DNA of 64,000 bases from Fibrobacter sp. UBA7003 (GTDB lineage Bacteria > Fibrobacterota > Fibrobacteria > Fibrobacterales > Fibrobacteraceae), in assembly GCA_002449765.1 (NCBI GenBank), contig DJXN01000015.1, positions 1 through 64,000 of the forward strand, given 5' to 3'. Numbering within the stretch: position 1 is the first letter of the stretch; the number at the start of each line of letters is the position of its first letter. Positions 45,995 to 54,293 of this stretch are shown here, piece by piece. Made by a program: the position numbers and the translations under genes. The notes beneath the pieces were generated by a model that did not search any database, was not told the DNA's origin, and saw only the letters and a program-made list of their open reading frames with translations.

Positions 45995-47632
45995 ATGGCA
46001 TTCAAATACGAAGCTACCGTCCAGCACGGTGAAGATACTACCGAATACGTGAACCTCGGTAAAGACGGCGTTTCCGTCGCCGAATTCGAAGGCAAGAAGA
46101 TTCTGAAGGTCGCCCCCGAGGCGCTCACCAAGATTGCCCAGGCCGCCTTTGAAGAAGTCGAATTCTGCCTGCGTCCGGCCCACACGGCCAAGGTCGCCAA
46201 GATTTTGCAGGACCCGGAAGCTTCGGACAACGACAAGTTTGTCGCGCTCACCATGCTCAAGAACGCCTGCGTTGCCGCAAAGGGCATCCTCCCGTTCTGC
46301 CAGGACACGGGTACGGCTATTTGCGTAGCCCACAAGGGCCAGCAGGTCTGGACGGGCTTTGACGATGCCGAAGCCATTTCCGAAGGTATCTACAACGCCT
46401 ACACCACCAAGAACCTGCGCTACAGCCAGATTGCTCCGCTCACGATGTACGAAGAAAAGAACACCGGTTGCAACCTGCCTGCCCAGATCGACATCCACGC
46501 CGAAGAAGGCGCCGAGATGAAATTCTTGTTCGTCGCCAAGGGCGGTGGCTCTGCCAACAAGACTTACTACTGGCCGATGACCAAGGCGCTCCTCAACCCG
46601 AAGTCCTTGGAAAAGTTCCTCGCCGAAAAGGTGAAGACCCTGGGTACTGCGGCATGCCCTCCGTACCACCTCGCCATTGTGATTGGCGGAACCTCTGCCG
46701 AAATGAACACCCACATGGTGAAGCTCGCTAGCTGCGGCTACCTCGACGATATTCCGACCAGCGGTTCCGAAGGCGGCCGCATTTTCCGCGACCTCGAAAT
46801 GGAAGAAAAGGTTCTGCACATTTGCCAGAAGACGGGCATTGGCGCCCAGTTCGGCGGCAAGTACCTGGTGCACGATGTGCGCGTGATTCGCGCTCCGCGT
46901 CACGCTGCAAGCTGCCCGGTTTCTATCGGCGTGAGCTGCTCTGCCGACCGTAACATCAAGGCGAAGATTGACGAGAACGGTCTCTGGCTCGAAAAGATGG
47001 AACACCATCCGGAAAACTATATTCCGGCAGGCAATGCCGTGAACCTCGCTCCGGCAGTGGAAATCGACCTCGACCGCCCGATGAAGGAAGTGCTCGCCGA
47101 CCTCACCAAGTACCCGGTGAAGACGCGCCTCAGCCTCAAGGGCACCATGATTGTGGCCCGCGACATGGCACACGCGAAGATTGCTGAAATCTTCGACAAG
47201 CAGGAACGTGGCGAAGAACTCACTGACGAAGAAAAGACCGTGCTCAAGGTTGTTTCTGACCACCCGATTTACTACGCCGGCCCGGCCAAGACTCCGGCAG
47301 GCATGCCCACCGGTAGCTTTGGCCCGACGACAGCCAACCGCATGGACCCGTACGTGATGCGCTTCCAGAGCAAGGGCGCTTCGATGATCATGGTCGCTAA
47401 GGGCAACCGCTCTCAGGACGTGACCGACGCCTGCAAGAAGTACGGTGGATTCTTCCTCGGCTCCATCGGCGGTCCGGCAGCCATCCTTGCTGAACAGAAC
47501 ATCCTCAGCAACGACATCGTGGCCTTCCCGGAACTCGGCATGGAAGCCATCCGCAAGATCACCATCAAGGACTTCCCGGCATTCATCCTCGTGGATGACA
47601 AGGGAAATAATTTCTTCGAAGGCTTGATCTAA
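45995..47632 (+). CDS. fumA: Fumarate hydratase, class I (iron-sulphur)
   Basis: This enzyme interconverts fumarate and malate. The 545-aa single chain matches the two-domain class I enzymes (FumA/FumB type). Cluster-binding Cys candidates lie in [21 protein letters not shown] and [12 protein letters not shown]; the C-terminal domain shows [42 protein letters not shown] and [28 protein letters not shown]. In a succinate-producing fermenter it would serve the reductive branch to succinate; that role is inferred from the likely organism. A strong hairpin terminator follows. Confidence 0.95.
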   Translation: MAFKYEATVQHGEDTTEYVNLGKDGVSVAEFEGKKILKVAPEALTKIAQAAFEEVEFCLRPAHTAKVAKILQDPEASDNDKFVALTMLKNACVAAKGILPFCQDTGTAICVAHKGQQVWTGFDDAEAISEGIYNAYTTKNLRYSQIAPLTMYEEKNTGCNLPAQIDIHAEEGAEMKFLFVAKGGGSANKTYYWPMTKALLNPKSLEKFLAEKVKTLGTAACPPYHLAIVIGGTSAEMNTHMVKLASCGYLDDIPTSGSEGGRIFRDLEMEEKVLHICQKTGIGAQFGGKYLVHDVRVIRAPRHAASCPVSIGVSCSADRNIKAKIDENGLWLEKMEHHPENYIPAGNAVNLAPAVEIDLDRPMKEVLADLTKYPVKTRLSLKGTMIVARDMAHAKIAEIFDKQERGEELTDEEKTVLKVVSDHPIYYAGPAKTPAGMPTGSFGPTTANRMDPYVMRFQSKGASMIMVAKGNRSQDVTDACKKYGGFFLGSIGGPAAILAEQNILSNDIVAFPELGMEAIRKITIKDFPAFILVDDKGNNFFEGLI

Positions 47633-47641
47633 AGGCTTGTT

Positions 47642-47659
47642 ATCCCCGCCAGCGGGGAT
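47642..47659. repeat. REP-like palindrome, family B, copy 1
   Basis: The arms atccccgc/gcggggat are separated by two bases. The same arms occur at 49286, 57410 and 59727. Confidence 0.6.
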
Positions 47660-47679
47660 CTCCCTTTTCAATAGAAACG

Positions 47680-47708
47680 CCCCGCAAGTTTGTGCTTGCG
47701 GGGTGTCC
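47680..47708 (+). terminator. Intrinsic terminator after fumarase
   Basis: A perfect 9-bp stem (ccccgcaag/cttgcgggg) with a 6-nt loop is followed by a short pyrimidine stretch. Confidence 0.65.
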
Positions 47709-47733
47709 TTGTATGTGAAAATTTGAGGAGTCT

Positions 47734-48341
47734 CTAGTTTTTGAATTCTACGCTCTCGATTGCCTCCAGGAGCGTTGCCTTAACATCCGTGTCGTAAGTT
47801 AAACTACGCATGAAGGCGATGATAATATTTCCTTTTGGTGTTAATCTTGATGCGATGCAGATGTCCTTTGGCGTTTTTATTTTGTAGCATCTGTATGTAT
47901 ACTTTTTTCGGAATTATAATCGGCATCGACAAGATTTTCTTTTGTAAAACTTGGGAAGAAATCTTCGTAAGCAGAAAAAATTTTGGTTGTCTTCAATGAA
48001 TCGCTTATATCGTTCTGAAAAACTTCTGGGTTGTTTTGCGAAGCATTGCTATATGAAGCGAGTCTGAAACCCATTTCTAAATCTCCATTATCTAACGTCA
48101 CAGAAGCTATTCCTTTAGTGGTGTCATGAATGGCGTTTCTGTAATCGAAACGACCGCTGACATAGAATGGGGTGTCGATTTCAAGTTTTTCTGGCATCTC
48201 GGTTGCAATAAATGCCTTTGCTGTTGATGTACGGACGTAAATGAGCATTTTCCCAAGAATGATTGGACGCATGCTTGTTCCCATCAAAATGGCACAACTA
48301 GAAAGAACAAGTGTCGTGAAAATAAGTAAAATCTTTTTCAT
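47734..48341 (-). pseudogene. Small lipoprotein gene with a one-base frameshift
   Basis: From ATG 48341 the frame encodes a lipoprotein signal (MKKILLIFTTLVLSSC) and continues to SEKSIHTDATK, stopping at 47877. If the six-base A run (minus strand, near 47912-47917) had seven A, the frame would continue as KKYTYRCYKIKTPKDICIA, then LTPKGNIIIAFMRSL and LLEAIESVEFKN to a stop at 47734. That restored length is an exact multiple of three (609 nt) and the downstream reading looks like genuine protein. The gene is therefore broken by one deleted base, or the short 154-aa form is the product, or the base is a sequencing error. Function unknown. Confidence 0.8.
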
Positions 48342-48417
48342 GAATACCTCTTTTAGGTTATGTTGAAATAATAATAAATTTTATACGAATAAAAAGCAGC
48401 CCCCTAGAGAAGTCAGA

Positions 48418-48489
48418 TTAAATGACTTTGTCTGTAATTGTGCGCAACTCGCCGGGCTTTAAGTTGCCGAGCGGGATGTTGCCCTTGGT
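48418..48489 (-). pseudogene. Relic: C-terminal end of an RsuA/RluE-type pseudouridine synthase
   Basis: The minus strand reads TKGNIPLGNLKPGELRTITD followed by KVI and a stop. This matches the conserved C-terminal motif of these enzymes (compare IQLGDLPAGEFREL in the intact gene at 26192-26917). No upstream part of the gene remains: an in-frame stop lies immediately before the motif. Confidence 0.6.
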
Positions 48490-48646
48490 CTATACGACCA
48501 AAGACCGACCAAAAAGTTTACAAAAAGGAGCAGTTTTGTGTAGAAAACGGCGAATTTGTGCCATTTGGTAAAGCAAACGGGCTATTCCTACTTGGAAAGG
48601 GGAGACAGTCCAAGCCTGAATAATGTATATTATGGAGGAGGTTTAT
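48490..48646 (+). other. Upstream region of the toxin-antitoxin pair, no gene seen
   Basis: A/T-rich stretch between the pseudouridine synthase relic and the antitoxin gene. One short open frame (48438-48623) crosses the relic antisense and has no ribosome site. A promoter for the pair must lie here, but I cannot place it with confidence. Confidence 0.4.
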
Positions 48647-48838
48647 ATGGAAGATCTTGTTCTGACAATTCCAACCCAAGATTTGGGTATCATGGAAACG
48701 CTAGCGAATCGCATGGGCTGGACTGTGCGGTCTAAGCGGAGCATCGTCCAGAAATTCGTCGATTCATGTCCCAAGACCCCAATGATGACCGACGAAGAAA
48801 TCGCCGCTGAAGTCAACGCTGTTCGATACGGGAAATGA
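48647..48838 (+). CDS. Antitoxin of a PIN toxin-antitoxin pair
   Basis: The ATG at 48647 has AGGAGG 6 nt upstream, which decides the start over the upstream ATGs at 48623 and 48632. The product is 63 aa. The opening VLTIPTQDLGIMETLANRMGW, minus its last residues, and the end TDEEIAAEVNAVRYGK resemble small VapB-like antitoxins seen before PIN toxins in Bacteroidota and Fibrobacterota. Its last codon overlaps the toxin start (ATGA), the usual translational coupling of such pairs. It would bind and inhibit the toxin and repress the operon; that is known of the family, not shown here. Confidence 0.8.
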   Translation: MEDLVLTIPTQDLGIMETLANRMGWTVRSKRSIVQKFVDSCPKTPMMTDEEIAAEVNAVRYGK

Positions 48839-49242
48839 AGGTCCTGTTCGACACAAATTTGTGGATATCATTCATGATCGGCAAGCGGCTTGCTTCGCTT
48901 GCCGATGTTTTATGCCGTAATGATGTTCAAGTTTATATGAGCGAACAACTGCTAGACGAAATTCAAACTGTGGTCGCCCGTCCGAAATTTAACGTTATTA
49001 TTTCTCAAGAATCACGGCAAGCGTTTGTTGACATGGTGGATAATGTTTGCCATTGGACTCCAATCACAATACAGGCAAAATCACCTATCAGGGCCATCAA
49101 GGATCTCTTTATATTGTCAATGGCAGAAAGTGTTCCTGTTGATTTCATCGTAAGCGGAGACAAGGACTTGACAGAGTTAAAAAGTCATGCAGGAATTCCG
49201 ATTCTTTCGTATTCAGAGTTTTTGAATAAATTAGGTTTATAG
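48835..49242 (+). CDS. PIN-domain toxin
   Basis: A 135-aa PIN-fold ribonuclease of the COG1569-type (putative toxin of a toxin-antitoxin system). Acidic metal-binding residues appear in order: Asp in VLFDTNLWIS, Glu in SEQLLDEIQ, and the Asp residues in DFIVSGDKDLTEL. PARPKF-like spacing (ARPKF) and a C-terminal IPILSYSEFL are typical. PIN toxins cleave RNA, often tRNA. It overlaps the antitoxin stop by 4 bp. Confidence 0.88.
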   Translation: MKVLFDTNLWISFMIGKRLASLADVLCRNDVQVYMSEQLLDEIQTVVARPKFNVIISQESRQAFVDMVDNVCHWTPITIQAKSPIRAIKDLFILSMAESVPVDFIVSGDKDLTELKSHAGIPILSYSEFLNKLGL

Positions 49243-49245
49243 AAA

Positions 49246-49274
49246 AAACGCAGGCTCGGGTTGAGTCTGCGTTT
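49246..49274 (+). terminator. Terminator-like hairpin after the PIN toxin gene
   Basis: The stem aaacgcag/ctgcgttt encloses an inner ctc/gag pairing. It lies just after the toxin stop and before a REP-like palindrome. Confidence 0.6.
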
Positions 49275-49285
49275 GCTAATATGTC

Positions 49286-49305
49286 ATCCCCGCGAAGGCG
49301 GGGAT
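49286..49305. repeat. REP-like palindrome, family B, copy 2
   Basis: The arms atccccgc/gcggggat with loop gaag are followed by ctttt. It lies between the convergent PIN toxin and thrS genes, so it could also act as a terminator. Confidence 0.65.
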
Positions 49306-49322
49306 CTTTTATGCCGCGATGA

Positions 49323-51260
49323 TTACCGCACAACCTTGCGGTCGTCTTCGGTCATCTTGAGGAAGTCGGCAACCTTCATGCTGCCTTTATCACCTTCTTT
49401 ACGACGGCGGACAGAGACAACACCATCGGCAACTTCTTTCTCGCCGACGATGAGGAGGTAAGGCACTTTCTGCAATTCGCACTGGCGGATCTTGTAGCCG
49501 AGCTTCTCATTGGATTCGTCGACTTCCACGCGGACGCCGGCGTTCACGAGTTCCTTTTCGACCTGCTTCGCATAGTCAACGAACTTCTCGGAAATCGGAA
49601 GCACGCGGGCCTGAACCGGAGCGAGCCACAGCGGGAAATCGCCCATGAATTCTTCAATCAAAATGCCGAGGAAGCGTTCGATGGAACCCACGGCCGCACG
49701 GTGCAACATCACCGGAATATGCTTCTGGTTGTCCTTGCCGACATACTCGGCGCCGAGACGCTGCGGGAGGTTGAAGTCCACCTGGATGGTACCGCACTGC
49801 CAGTCACGTCCGAGGGAGTCCTTCAGCGTGAATTCGAGCTTCGGACCGTAGAAGGCGCCTTCACCCGGGTTCAGAATGTAGTCGAGGCCAGCGAGCTTGG
49901 TGGCTTCGGCGAGGGCGGCTTCAGCCTTGTCCCAGATTTCGTCGGAACCCACGCGCTTTTCGGGGCGGGTGGAGAACTTCACCACGATATCGTCGAAACC
50001 GAAGTCATGGTAGATTTCCTTGACGAGGGCGCAGAAGTCAGCCACTTCGCTTGCAATCTGGTCTTCGGTACAGAAGATGTGGGCGTCGTCCTGCACAAAG
50101 CCGCGCACGCGCATCAGGCCGTGCATGGTGCCGGCAGGTTCGTAACGGTGGCACTTACCGAATTCGGCAAGGCGCATCGGAAGGTCACGCCAGCTGCGCA
50201 GACCCGTATTGAAAATCTGAATGTGGCAGGGGCAGTTCATCGGCTTCACGGCCATTTCCACGTCGCCAGCCAGCGTCTTGAACATGTTCTCGTTGTACTT
50301 GTCGGCGTGGCCGGACTTGATCCACAAAGTCTTGTTCACGATTTCCGGCGTGATCACTTCGAGGTAGCCACGACGGTCAATCTTACCGCGGATGTAGTCC
50401 TTAAGGGCGTTCACCATCTTGGTGCCCTTCGGGTGCCAGAACACCATGCCCGGAGAATGGTCTTCGATGTGGTAGAGGTCCATTTCCTTACCGATCTTGC
50501 GGTGGTCGCGCTTTTCGGCTTCTTCGAGGAACTTCAAATAAGTTTCGAGACCTTCCTTGTCGGCAAAGCAGGTACCGTACACGCGGGTCAGTTGGTCACT
50601 GTTCTGGTCGCCATGCCAGTAAGCACCGGACATCGAGAGCACCTTGAAATTCTTGAGCTTGCCTGTAGAAGGCACGTGGGGGCCGGCGCAGAGGTCTTCA
50701 AAGTTCTTGCCCGGTTCGCCAGTCACGTAGAAGCTCAGCGTACCGTCGCTGCCTTCGCGGGCGAGAGCGCGCTGCGCGTTATCCGTCTTGTACTTGTCGC
50801 CCTCGGTGCGCTTCAGGCCATCGGCGGCGCTGACTTCGCAACGGGTAAACGGACGGTCTTCCTTGATGATTTCCTTCATGCGCTTTTCGATGCGCTCGAA
50901 ATCCGACTGCTGGATCGGGGTCGGTGTCATCAAATCGTAGTAGAAACCCTTTTCGATAGCCGGACCGTAGGCGAGCTTGGTGCCCGGGAACAGGTCGCAG
51001 ATGGCTTCGGCGAGCACGTGGCTGCAGCTGTGACGCAGGAGCATCAGAGCATCCGGGTCGTCGTTGCTCGGCGTGATAATCTTGATGGTGCCGCTCTCGG
51101 TAAGCGGGCGCGTGAGGTCGAGGACCTTATCGCCGAGTTTGACGCCAAGCGCCTTGCGTGCAAGACCTTCGGAAATGCCCTTCGCAATTTCGAGGCCGGT
51201 GGTGCCCGATGCTACGGAACGTACGGAGCCATCGGGGAAGGTGAGTTCGATCTGAGACAT
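49323..51260 (-). CDS. thrS: Threonyl-tRNA synthetase
   Basis: Charges tRNA-Thr. The start at 51260 (AGGA 8 nt upstream) gives a 645-aa protein beginning with the TGS domain (MSQIELTFPDGSVRS). The editing domain shows LRHSCSHVLAEA and the class II core has GMVFWHPKGTKM, KPMNCPCHIQIF (zinc Cys), RLAEFGKCHRYEPAGTMHGL, RGFVQDDAHIFC and GAFYGPKLEF. The C-terminal anticodon-binding domain ends in MTEDDRKVVR. The longer frame to 51419 adds residues with no ribosome site. No T-box leader is apparent upstream. Confidence 0.97.
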   Translation of the reverse strand: MSQIELTFPDGSVRSVASGTTGLEIAKGISEGLARKALGVKLGDKVLDLTRPLTESGTIKIITPSNDDPDALMLLRHSCSHVLAEAICDLFPGTKLAYGPAIEKGFYYDLMTPTPIQQSDFERIEKRMKEIIKEDRPFTRCEVSAADGLKRTEGDKYKTDNAQRALAREGSDGTLSFYVTGEPGKNFEDLCAGPHVPSTGKLKNFKVLSMSGAYWHGDQNSDQLTRVYGTCFADKEGLETYLKFLEEAEKRDHRKIGKEMDLYHIEDHSPGMVFWHPKGTKMVNALKDYIRGKIDRRGYLEVITPEIVNKTLWIKSGHADKYNENMFKTLAGDVEMAVKPMNCPCHIQIFNTGLRSWRDLPMRLAEFGKCHRYEPAGTMHGLMRVRGFVQDDAHIFCTEDQIASEVADFCALVKEIYHDFGFDDIVVKFSTRPEKRVGSDEIWDKAEAALAEATKLAGLDYILNPGEGAFYGPKLEFTLKDSLGRDWQCGTIQVDFNLPQRLGAEYVGKDNQKHIPVMLHRAAVGSIERFLGILIEEFMGDFPLWLAPVQARVLPISEKFVDYAKQVEKELVNAGVRVEVDESNEKLGYKIRQCELQKVPYLLIVGEKEVADGVVSVRRRKEGDKGSMKVADFLKMTEDDRKVVR

Positions 51261-51500
51261 AATTAATCCTTTTTGTGGGCGGTTCTCGCCCGGTTCCCCA
51301 GAAATACGACATCTGGCGGTGCGCGCAAAGATAGAATATAGGGTGCGCAGTGGCAACCAAGACACCTTTTTTCTTCCATAAAGGGGGAAGAATCCCCCTG
51401 ATTGCAGCCCCGTCGTCATGGCGGCCCTCGAGCCGCCATCTAGCCGTGTCTTCCATCACCCCCTCGCCTAGGGGACACCCCTAAAACCCCCGATAAAACT
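51261..51500 (-). other. thrS upstream region with inverted repeat
   Basis: No gene seen. A perfect 8-bp inverted repeat (atggcggc/gccgccat) lies at 51418-51439. A possible minus-strand promoter for thrS reads TTGGTT, 16 bp, TATTCT around 51330-51357, without strong support. Confidence 0.35.
51459..51500. repeat. Direct repeat flanking the DUF4143 ATPase gene, left copy
   Basis: It carries ccctcgcctagggga, then accc and cta, then a C-run and ataaaact. The right copy is at 53197-53239 in the same orientation. Confidence 0.6.
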
Positions 51501-51700
51501 CTACACCCTATATAGCGCCCTTTTCTCAGCGACGCAAAGCGCCGTTTGTTTAGAGCGTTTCCTGAATTTCATTTTAGGGACGAGAGTCATCTGGATTCCC
51601 ATGGCGTTCAGCACCTTGAAAATGGTTTCAAAACGCGTCTCGCGGTGTGTCCGATGGCTCGGAGAAACAGCGCTGGATCATCAGATTCGCTGGCTAAAAT
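51501..51700 (-). pseudogene. Relic of a HigA-like / addiction-module antidote antitoxin
   Basis: On the minus strand one frame reads ASESDDPALFLRAIGHTAR, matching the acidic helix that opens this antitoxin family. Another frame then reads TRFETIFKVLNAMGIQM and TLVPK, matching its C-terminal end. The helix-turn-helix that should lie between them is missing and the frames differ, so the gene is dead. It stops at 51501. No partner toxin is visible. Confidence 0.6.
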
Positions 51701-51768
51701 TGGCGAAATTTGCATAAAATCGGAAAATTTACACTTTTTCGGTGGTAAAAACGCGACTTTAATGCACT

Positions 51769-51819
51769 AATTCGGTTGAAAAAGTGCGCTAAAGTATTGA
51801 CAATTCGGTTGGAAAAGTG
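51769..51819 (+). promoter_or_regulatory. Two 18-bp direct repeats overlapping a promoter
   Basis: aattcggttgaaaaagtg (51769-51786) recurs with one change at 51802-51819. An inverted arm (cactttttc) lies at 51732-51740. A promoter-like TTGACA (51797-51802) followed after 17 bp by TAGTTT (51820-51825) overlaps the second repeat. The predicted start site falls at or next to the ATG at 51832, so the ATPase mRNA may be leaderless. The repeats look like an operator. Confidence 0.5.
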
Positions 51820-51831
51820 TAGTTTTAGGGT

Positions 51832-53169
51832 ATGTTCAAGAGAAAAATCCTTAAAGAATTCGAAAATTGGAAGATCTCGGGGGGCAAAAAGAAGGCCCTG
51901 GTTGTCAAAGGGATGCGTCAAATCGGCAAGACATCCAGTGTCCTGGAATTCGCCCGCAACAACTACGAGAACGTCGTCTATATCAACTTTAAGGAAAATG
52001 AAAATGCGAAGAAGGTCTTCGAGGGAGACCTGAATGTCAATAGGATTACTATAGACCTTTCGGCACTTTTCCCTAATGCGCATTTTGTCGAAAACAAGAC
52101 CGTCATCATCTTCGATGAAATTCAGGAATGTGCAAACGCCCGCGCAAGCATCAAGCCTTTTATGGAAGACGGTCGCTACGACGTCATCTGTACTGGATCC
52201 CTGCTTGGTATTAAGGGGTACAACCGTAAAAAGGGAAAAGGCGTCCCAACCGGTTTTGAAAGAATAATTTATATGAAACCTATGGATTTCGAGGAATTTC
52301 TGTGGGCAAAGGGCATAGGCGAAAACGTCATCGCATACCTGAAGGAATGCTTCGCGAAAAAAGAACCCGTAAGCGAGGCGACACATAACGCCATGCTCCG
52401 CTATTTCAAGGAATACCTTTGCGTGGGTGGCCTCCCTTATGTCGTTTCTCGATTTGTCGAAACGAACGACATGAACGTTGTTTGGCAGGAACAGCAGGAC
52501 ATTCTCGAAGAATACAAGGACGATTTCGGCAAACACCTTGACGAGAATGAAAACGAGGAAATTGACCGCACGCTTCTTGGCCGCATCAATCGCGTTTTTG
52601 ATTCGATTCCCGCCCAACTTGCGAAGGAAAACAACAAGTTTGTCTATTCGCAACTTGAAAAGAAGGGCCGTTCCGAAAATTACCAAACCGCAATCCAATG
52701 GCTCTACGACTGCGGCATAATCAACATTTGCCACAACCTGACCAACATCGCAGAACCCCTTGAAGGCTACAAGATCGAGAATACGTTTAAGATTTATGTG
52801 CAGGATTCCGGCCTCTTTGTCGCCATGCTGGAACGCGGCACCGCGGCCAAGATTCTAAGCGGCGATCTGGGATTCTATAAAGGAGCCATCTACGAGAACA
52901 TCATCGCAGATTGTTTCTCTAAACAAGGTCGCAAACTATTCTACTTCCGCAAAGATACGGGGCTAGAAATTGACTTTGTAGAAAATGTCGGCGGCGAACT
53001 CGCCATTATTGAAGTCAAGGCAACAACGGGACGCTCCAAGTCGGCAAAGACCGTTTTGAATAACGATAACTACGCAGCCAAGGTTTGCTACAAGCTTTCC
53101 GAAAACAACATAGGTGTTGCTGGCAAGATGGTTACACTGCCGTACTACATGGCAATGTTTCTGGAGTGA
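51832..53169 (+). CDS. AAA ATPase with DUF4143 C-terminal domain
   Basis: A 445-aa member of the common AAA_14/DUF4143 family. Walker A is KGMRQIGKTSSV (26-33 region), Walker B TVIIFDEIQEC, sensor ICTGSLLGI. The C-terminal half has the DUF4143 signature ending in a nuclease-like fold (DTGLEIDFVENVGGELAIIEVKA), in which D, E and K residues are arranged like a PD-(D/E)xK site. The role of these proteins is unknown; they are widespread and often mobile. No ribosome site is visible, consistent with a leaderless message. It is flanked by near-identical direct repeats (51459-51500 and 53197-53239), so it may have moved as a cassette. Confidence 0.9.
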   Translation: MFKRKILKEFENWKISGGKKKALVVKGMRQIGKTSSVLEFARNNYENVVYINFKENENAKKVFEGDLNVNRITIDLSALFPNAHFVENKTVIIFDEIQECANARASIKPFMEDGRYDVICTGSLLGIKGYNRKKGKGVPTGFERIIYMKPMDFEEFLWAKGIGENVIAYLKECFAKKEPVSEATHNAMLRYFKEYLCVGGLPYVVSRFVETNDMNVVWQEQQDILEEYKDDFGKHLDENENEEIDRTLLGRINRVFDSIPAQLAKENNKFVYSQLEKKGRSENYQTAIQWLYDCGIINICHNLTNIAEPLEGYKIENTFKIYVQDSGLFVAMLERGTAAKILSGDLGFYKGAIYENIIADCFSKQGRKLFYFRKDTGLEIDFVENVGGELAIIEVKATTGRSKSAKTVLNNDNYAAKVCYKLSENNIGVAGKMVTLPYYMAMFLE

Positions 53170-53196
53170 TTTTATAAATTGGCAGGGGGAAGCCTT

Positions 53197-53239
53197 CCCC
53201 TCGCCTAGGGGATAACCCTAGGACCCCGAAATAAAAACT
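53197..53239. repeat. Direct repeat flanking the DUF4143 ATPase gene, right copy
   Basis: cccctcgcctagggga, then taaccctagg, accccg and aataaaa; the same order as the left copy at 51459-51500, with a few differences. Confidence 0.6.
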
Positions 53240-54293
53240 AGATATTACCTTTCTTTTTATTGCAGGGGCCACATAGTAGCTGTGCATTCGACAAAACAGT
53301 TCGGCCACCTTTAGACCAAGCTTCTATATGATCTACCTGAAGCTCTTCTTTATAGAACCATTTTTTACATTTTTCACACTGATACTTATTTTCTCGACAT
53401 TCTTTTTGAGCAAGCAATTCCCGTTTATCATCTACTGTAAACAATCGCTTGTCATCGACACTAATGCCTTGGACAATTGCTTGGATAATGTTTTCTATTT
53501 CGACTGCTTTATCTGTAAATTTTGCATCATCGCTTTTTAGATAGCGTTTTATGCGTATATTTATATCCGATTTATGTTCTTTCCAAATAGTTAAATCCTT
53601 TGCGTATTTTATCGACAGATTAAAAAGAATGTCCAAGTGACCGTAATCATCAAAAACATCTCGTATAAATCTGAAATTTTTCATTATCAGCCTTTGATCA
53701 TCGGCAAATGATTTACTCTGATTCATTTTTACATAATCATCTAGTTCCTTAACATTACGAAGAGAGCAAATGAATTTTAGCGTTCTCATCTGGTTCTTTC
53801 CGCGACTATTAGGTCCGAGTATTTTAAGGGCATCTTTGTCCTGGCTTATATAACTCGTTACACCTCGTAAATATTCCCCATTATACAGTCCGTTCAACAC
53901 TTCATAAGGACTAAGCGGAACACCTAAAGTATTTATGCGATTAAATATTTTTCTTTTTAGGTCTTCTGAACCGGAACAAACAATCACACTAAGTTCAGCG
54001 GAATTAAATTTATCCTGCGTTTCGCGATCCGTCTGCTTCCAAATTTTATCATTAAACAGCAAGTCATTCTCTATAAACTTCTTTATTGATTCTATTCTCT
54101 GTTTGCCATCCAACACCTCTAACTTTTCATCTTCATTTTTCCAAAGATAAAACGCAGGAAGCGGCACTTTGTTTAAAATGCTGTCTATTACGAGTTGTTG
54201 TTTTTCTGTGTTGTAAATGATTTCGCGTTGCAAGTCAATATCGCTGATGATGATTCCATCGCGAATTTTTTCGTAAAGTTCTTTAATCTTCAT
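53238..54293 (-). CDS. DUF262-HNH nuclease
   Basis: A 351-aa fusion. The N-terminal ~200 residues are a DUF262 (GmrS-N-like, ParB/Srx-fold) domain: DIDLQREIIYN, ILNKVPLPAFYL and the nucleotide-binding/hydrolysis motif LDGKQRIESI (62-66). The C-terminal ~50 residues are an HNH endonuclease with two CxxC zinc knuckles (CEKCKKWF; LCGPCNKKKG) and VDHIEAWSKGG as the catalytic beta-beta-alpha. DUF262 proteins occur in GmrSD-type and other restriction systems, where nucleotide hydrolysis controls cleavage. It overlaps the methyltransferase gene by 11 bp and is strongly AT-rich. Probable role: restriction enzyme partner of the methylase; target unknown. Confidence 0.88.
   Translation of the reverse strand: MKIKELYEKIRDGIIISDIDLQREIIYNTEKQQLVIDSILNKVPLPAFYLWKNEDEKLEVLDGKQRIESIKKFIENDLLFNDKIWKQTDRETQDKFNSAELSVIVCSGSEDLKRKIFNRINTLGVPLSPYEVLNGLYNGEYLRGVTSYISQDKDALKILGPNSRGKNQMRTLKFICSLRNVKELDDYVKMNQSKSFADDQRLIMKNFRFIRDVFDDYGHLDILFNLSIKYAKDLTIWKEHKSDINIRIKRYLKSDDAKFTDKAVEIENIIQAIVQGISVDDKRLFTVDDKRELLAQKECRENKYQCEKCKKWFYKEELQVDHIEAWSKGGRTVLSNAQLLCGPCNKKKGNI

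Noticed and set aside
48438..48623. 61-aa plus-strand frame before the antitoxin
   Set aside because: It runs antisense through the pseudouridine synthase relic, has no ribosome site and no recognisable product.
51261..51500. T-box leader for thrS
   Set aside because: No T-box core motif or specifier hairpin seen, and no terminator/antiterminator pair.
51546..51770. 74-aa plus-strand frame before the ATPase gene
   Set aside because: It is the antisense of the antitoxin relic and has no ribosome site or family match.
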